A stretch of DNA of 15,837 nt from CAZUGA01 sp964626505 (GTDB lineage Bacteria; Pseudomonadota; Gammaproteobacteria; Methylococcales; UBA1147), in assembly GCA_964626505.1 (NCBI GenBank), contig CAZVFR010000048.1, positions 1 to 15,837 of the forward strand, written 5' to 3'. A model generated the notes under the pieces. That model was not told the DNA's origin, ran no database searches, and was given only the letters and a program-made list of their open reading frames with translations. Of the stretch, positions 15,656-15,837 are shown one piece after another (position 1 is the first letter of the stretch; the number at the start of each line of letters is the position of its first letter). A program made the translations under genes and the position numbers.

Positions 15656-15676
15656 AAAAAATGGGCCATTGGCCCA
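15656..15676 (-). terminator. Intrinsic terminator/attenuator just upstream of rimP
   Basis: The minus strand reads TGGGCC, loop AAT, GGCCCA, then six Ts: a perfect 6-bp stem with U tract, ending only 15 nt before the rimP start codon. It would reduce read-through from the tRNA into the operon. Confidence 0.85.
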
Positions 15677-15754
15677 CCTCATACATTCGGTACTCTAAGG
15701 AAACTGTCCGAGAATAAACTAATCCACTTTGAACAGACCTCAAGCCCAAAACCT

Positions 15755-15772
15755 AAAAAACCCCAACCGGGG
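15755..15772 (-). terminator. Intrinsic terminator after the initiator tRNA
   Basis: The minus strand reads CCCC, loop GGTT, GGGG, then six Ts, 11 nt after the tRNA CCA end. It is the first of two terminators between the tRNA and rimP. In 15677-15754 I see no convincing promoter. Confidence 0.75.
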
Positions 15773-15783
15773 CCTTTGTAACT

Positions 15784-15837
<54 letters not shown>

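Noticed and set aside
15641..15682. N-terminal extension of RimP starting at 15682
   Set aside because: The added residues are encoded by the terminator hairpin and U tract, and a good ribosome site precedes the ATG at 15640.

Overview
The window looks like a gammaproteobacterial chromosome scaffold of moderate GC. Two contigs are joined by exactly 100 Ns at 6824-6923, and every gene I can support lies on the minus strand, so transcription runs from high to low coordinates. The lineage call rests on the order tRNA-fMet - rimP - nusA - infB - rbfA - truB - rpsO - pnp, the classic metY-nusA-pnp arrangement of Gammaproteobacteria, and on close similarity of S15, PNPase, RimP and TruB to their E. 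coli counterparts. I cannot name a genus.

Right contig (6924-15837). This is an ordinary housekeeping super-operon for transcription, translation initiation, ribosome maturation and RNA decay. It starts with the 3' part of an initiator tRNA at the right edge. Two intrinsic terminators separate the tRNA from rimP, and a strong intrinsic terminator follows pnp just inside the gap. Smaller hairpins lie between infB and rbfA and between rpsO and pnp, and rpsO has a possible promoter of its own.

Left contig (1-6823). This is accessory DNA and the interesting part. A secreted protein of unknown function (5594-6556) is followed, after 186 bp with inverted repeats, by a tightly packed set of seven genes: an EctC-like ectoine synthase homologue, an acyl-CoA-dehydrogenase-type flavoprotein, a stand-alone NRPS-type adenylation enzyme, a stand-alone carrier protein, and diverged paralogues of TrpD, TrpC and TrpF. 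The last runs off the left edge. From the dehydrogenase onward, spacings are between an 11-nt gap and a 38-nt overlap, so the genes are probably translationally coupled.

The adenylation enzyme, carrier protein and dehydrogenase match the logic of the cassettes that turn carrier-bound proline into pyrrole-2-carboxylate. The TrpD, TrpC and EctC homologues keep much of their catalytic machinery but have lost residues that read the normal substrate. The set therefore looks like a small-molecule pathway that reuses tryptophan and ectoine chemistry on a carrier-tethered or carrier-derived amino acid. I know of no described pathway with this combination. One speculative route (cyclic amidine, then aminopyrrole, then a ring-fused indole-like bicycle) is given in the findings. 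Because of the gap, the real distance between this cluster and pnp is unknown.
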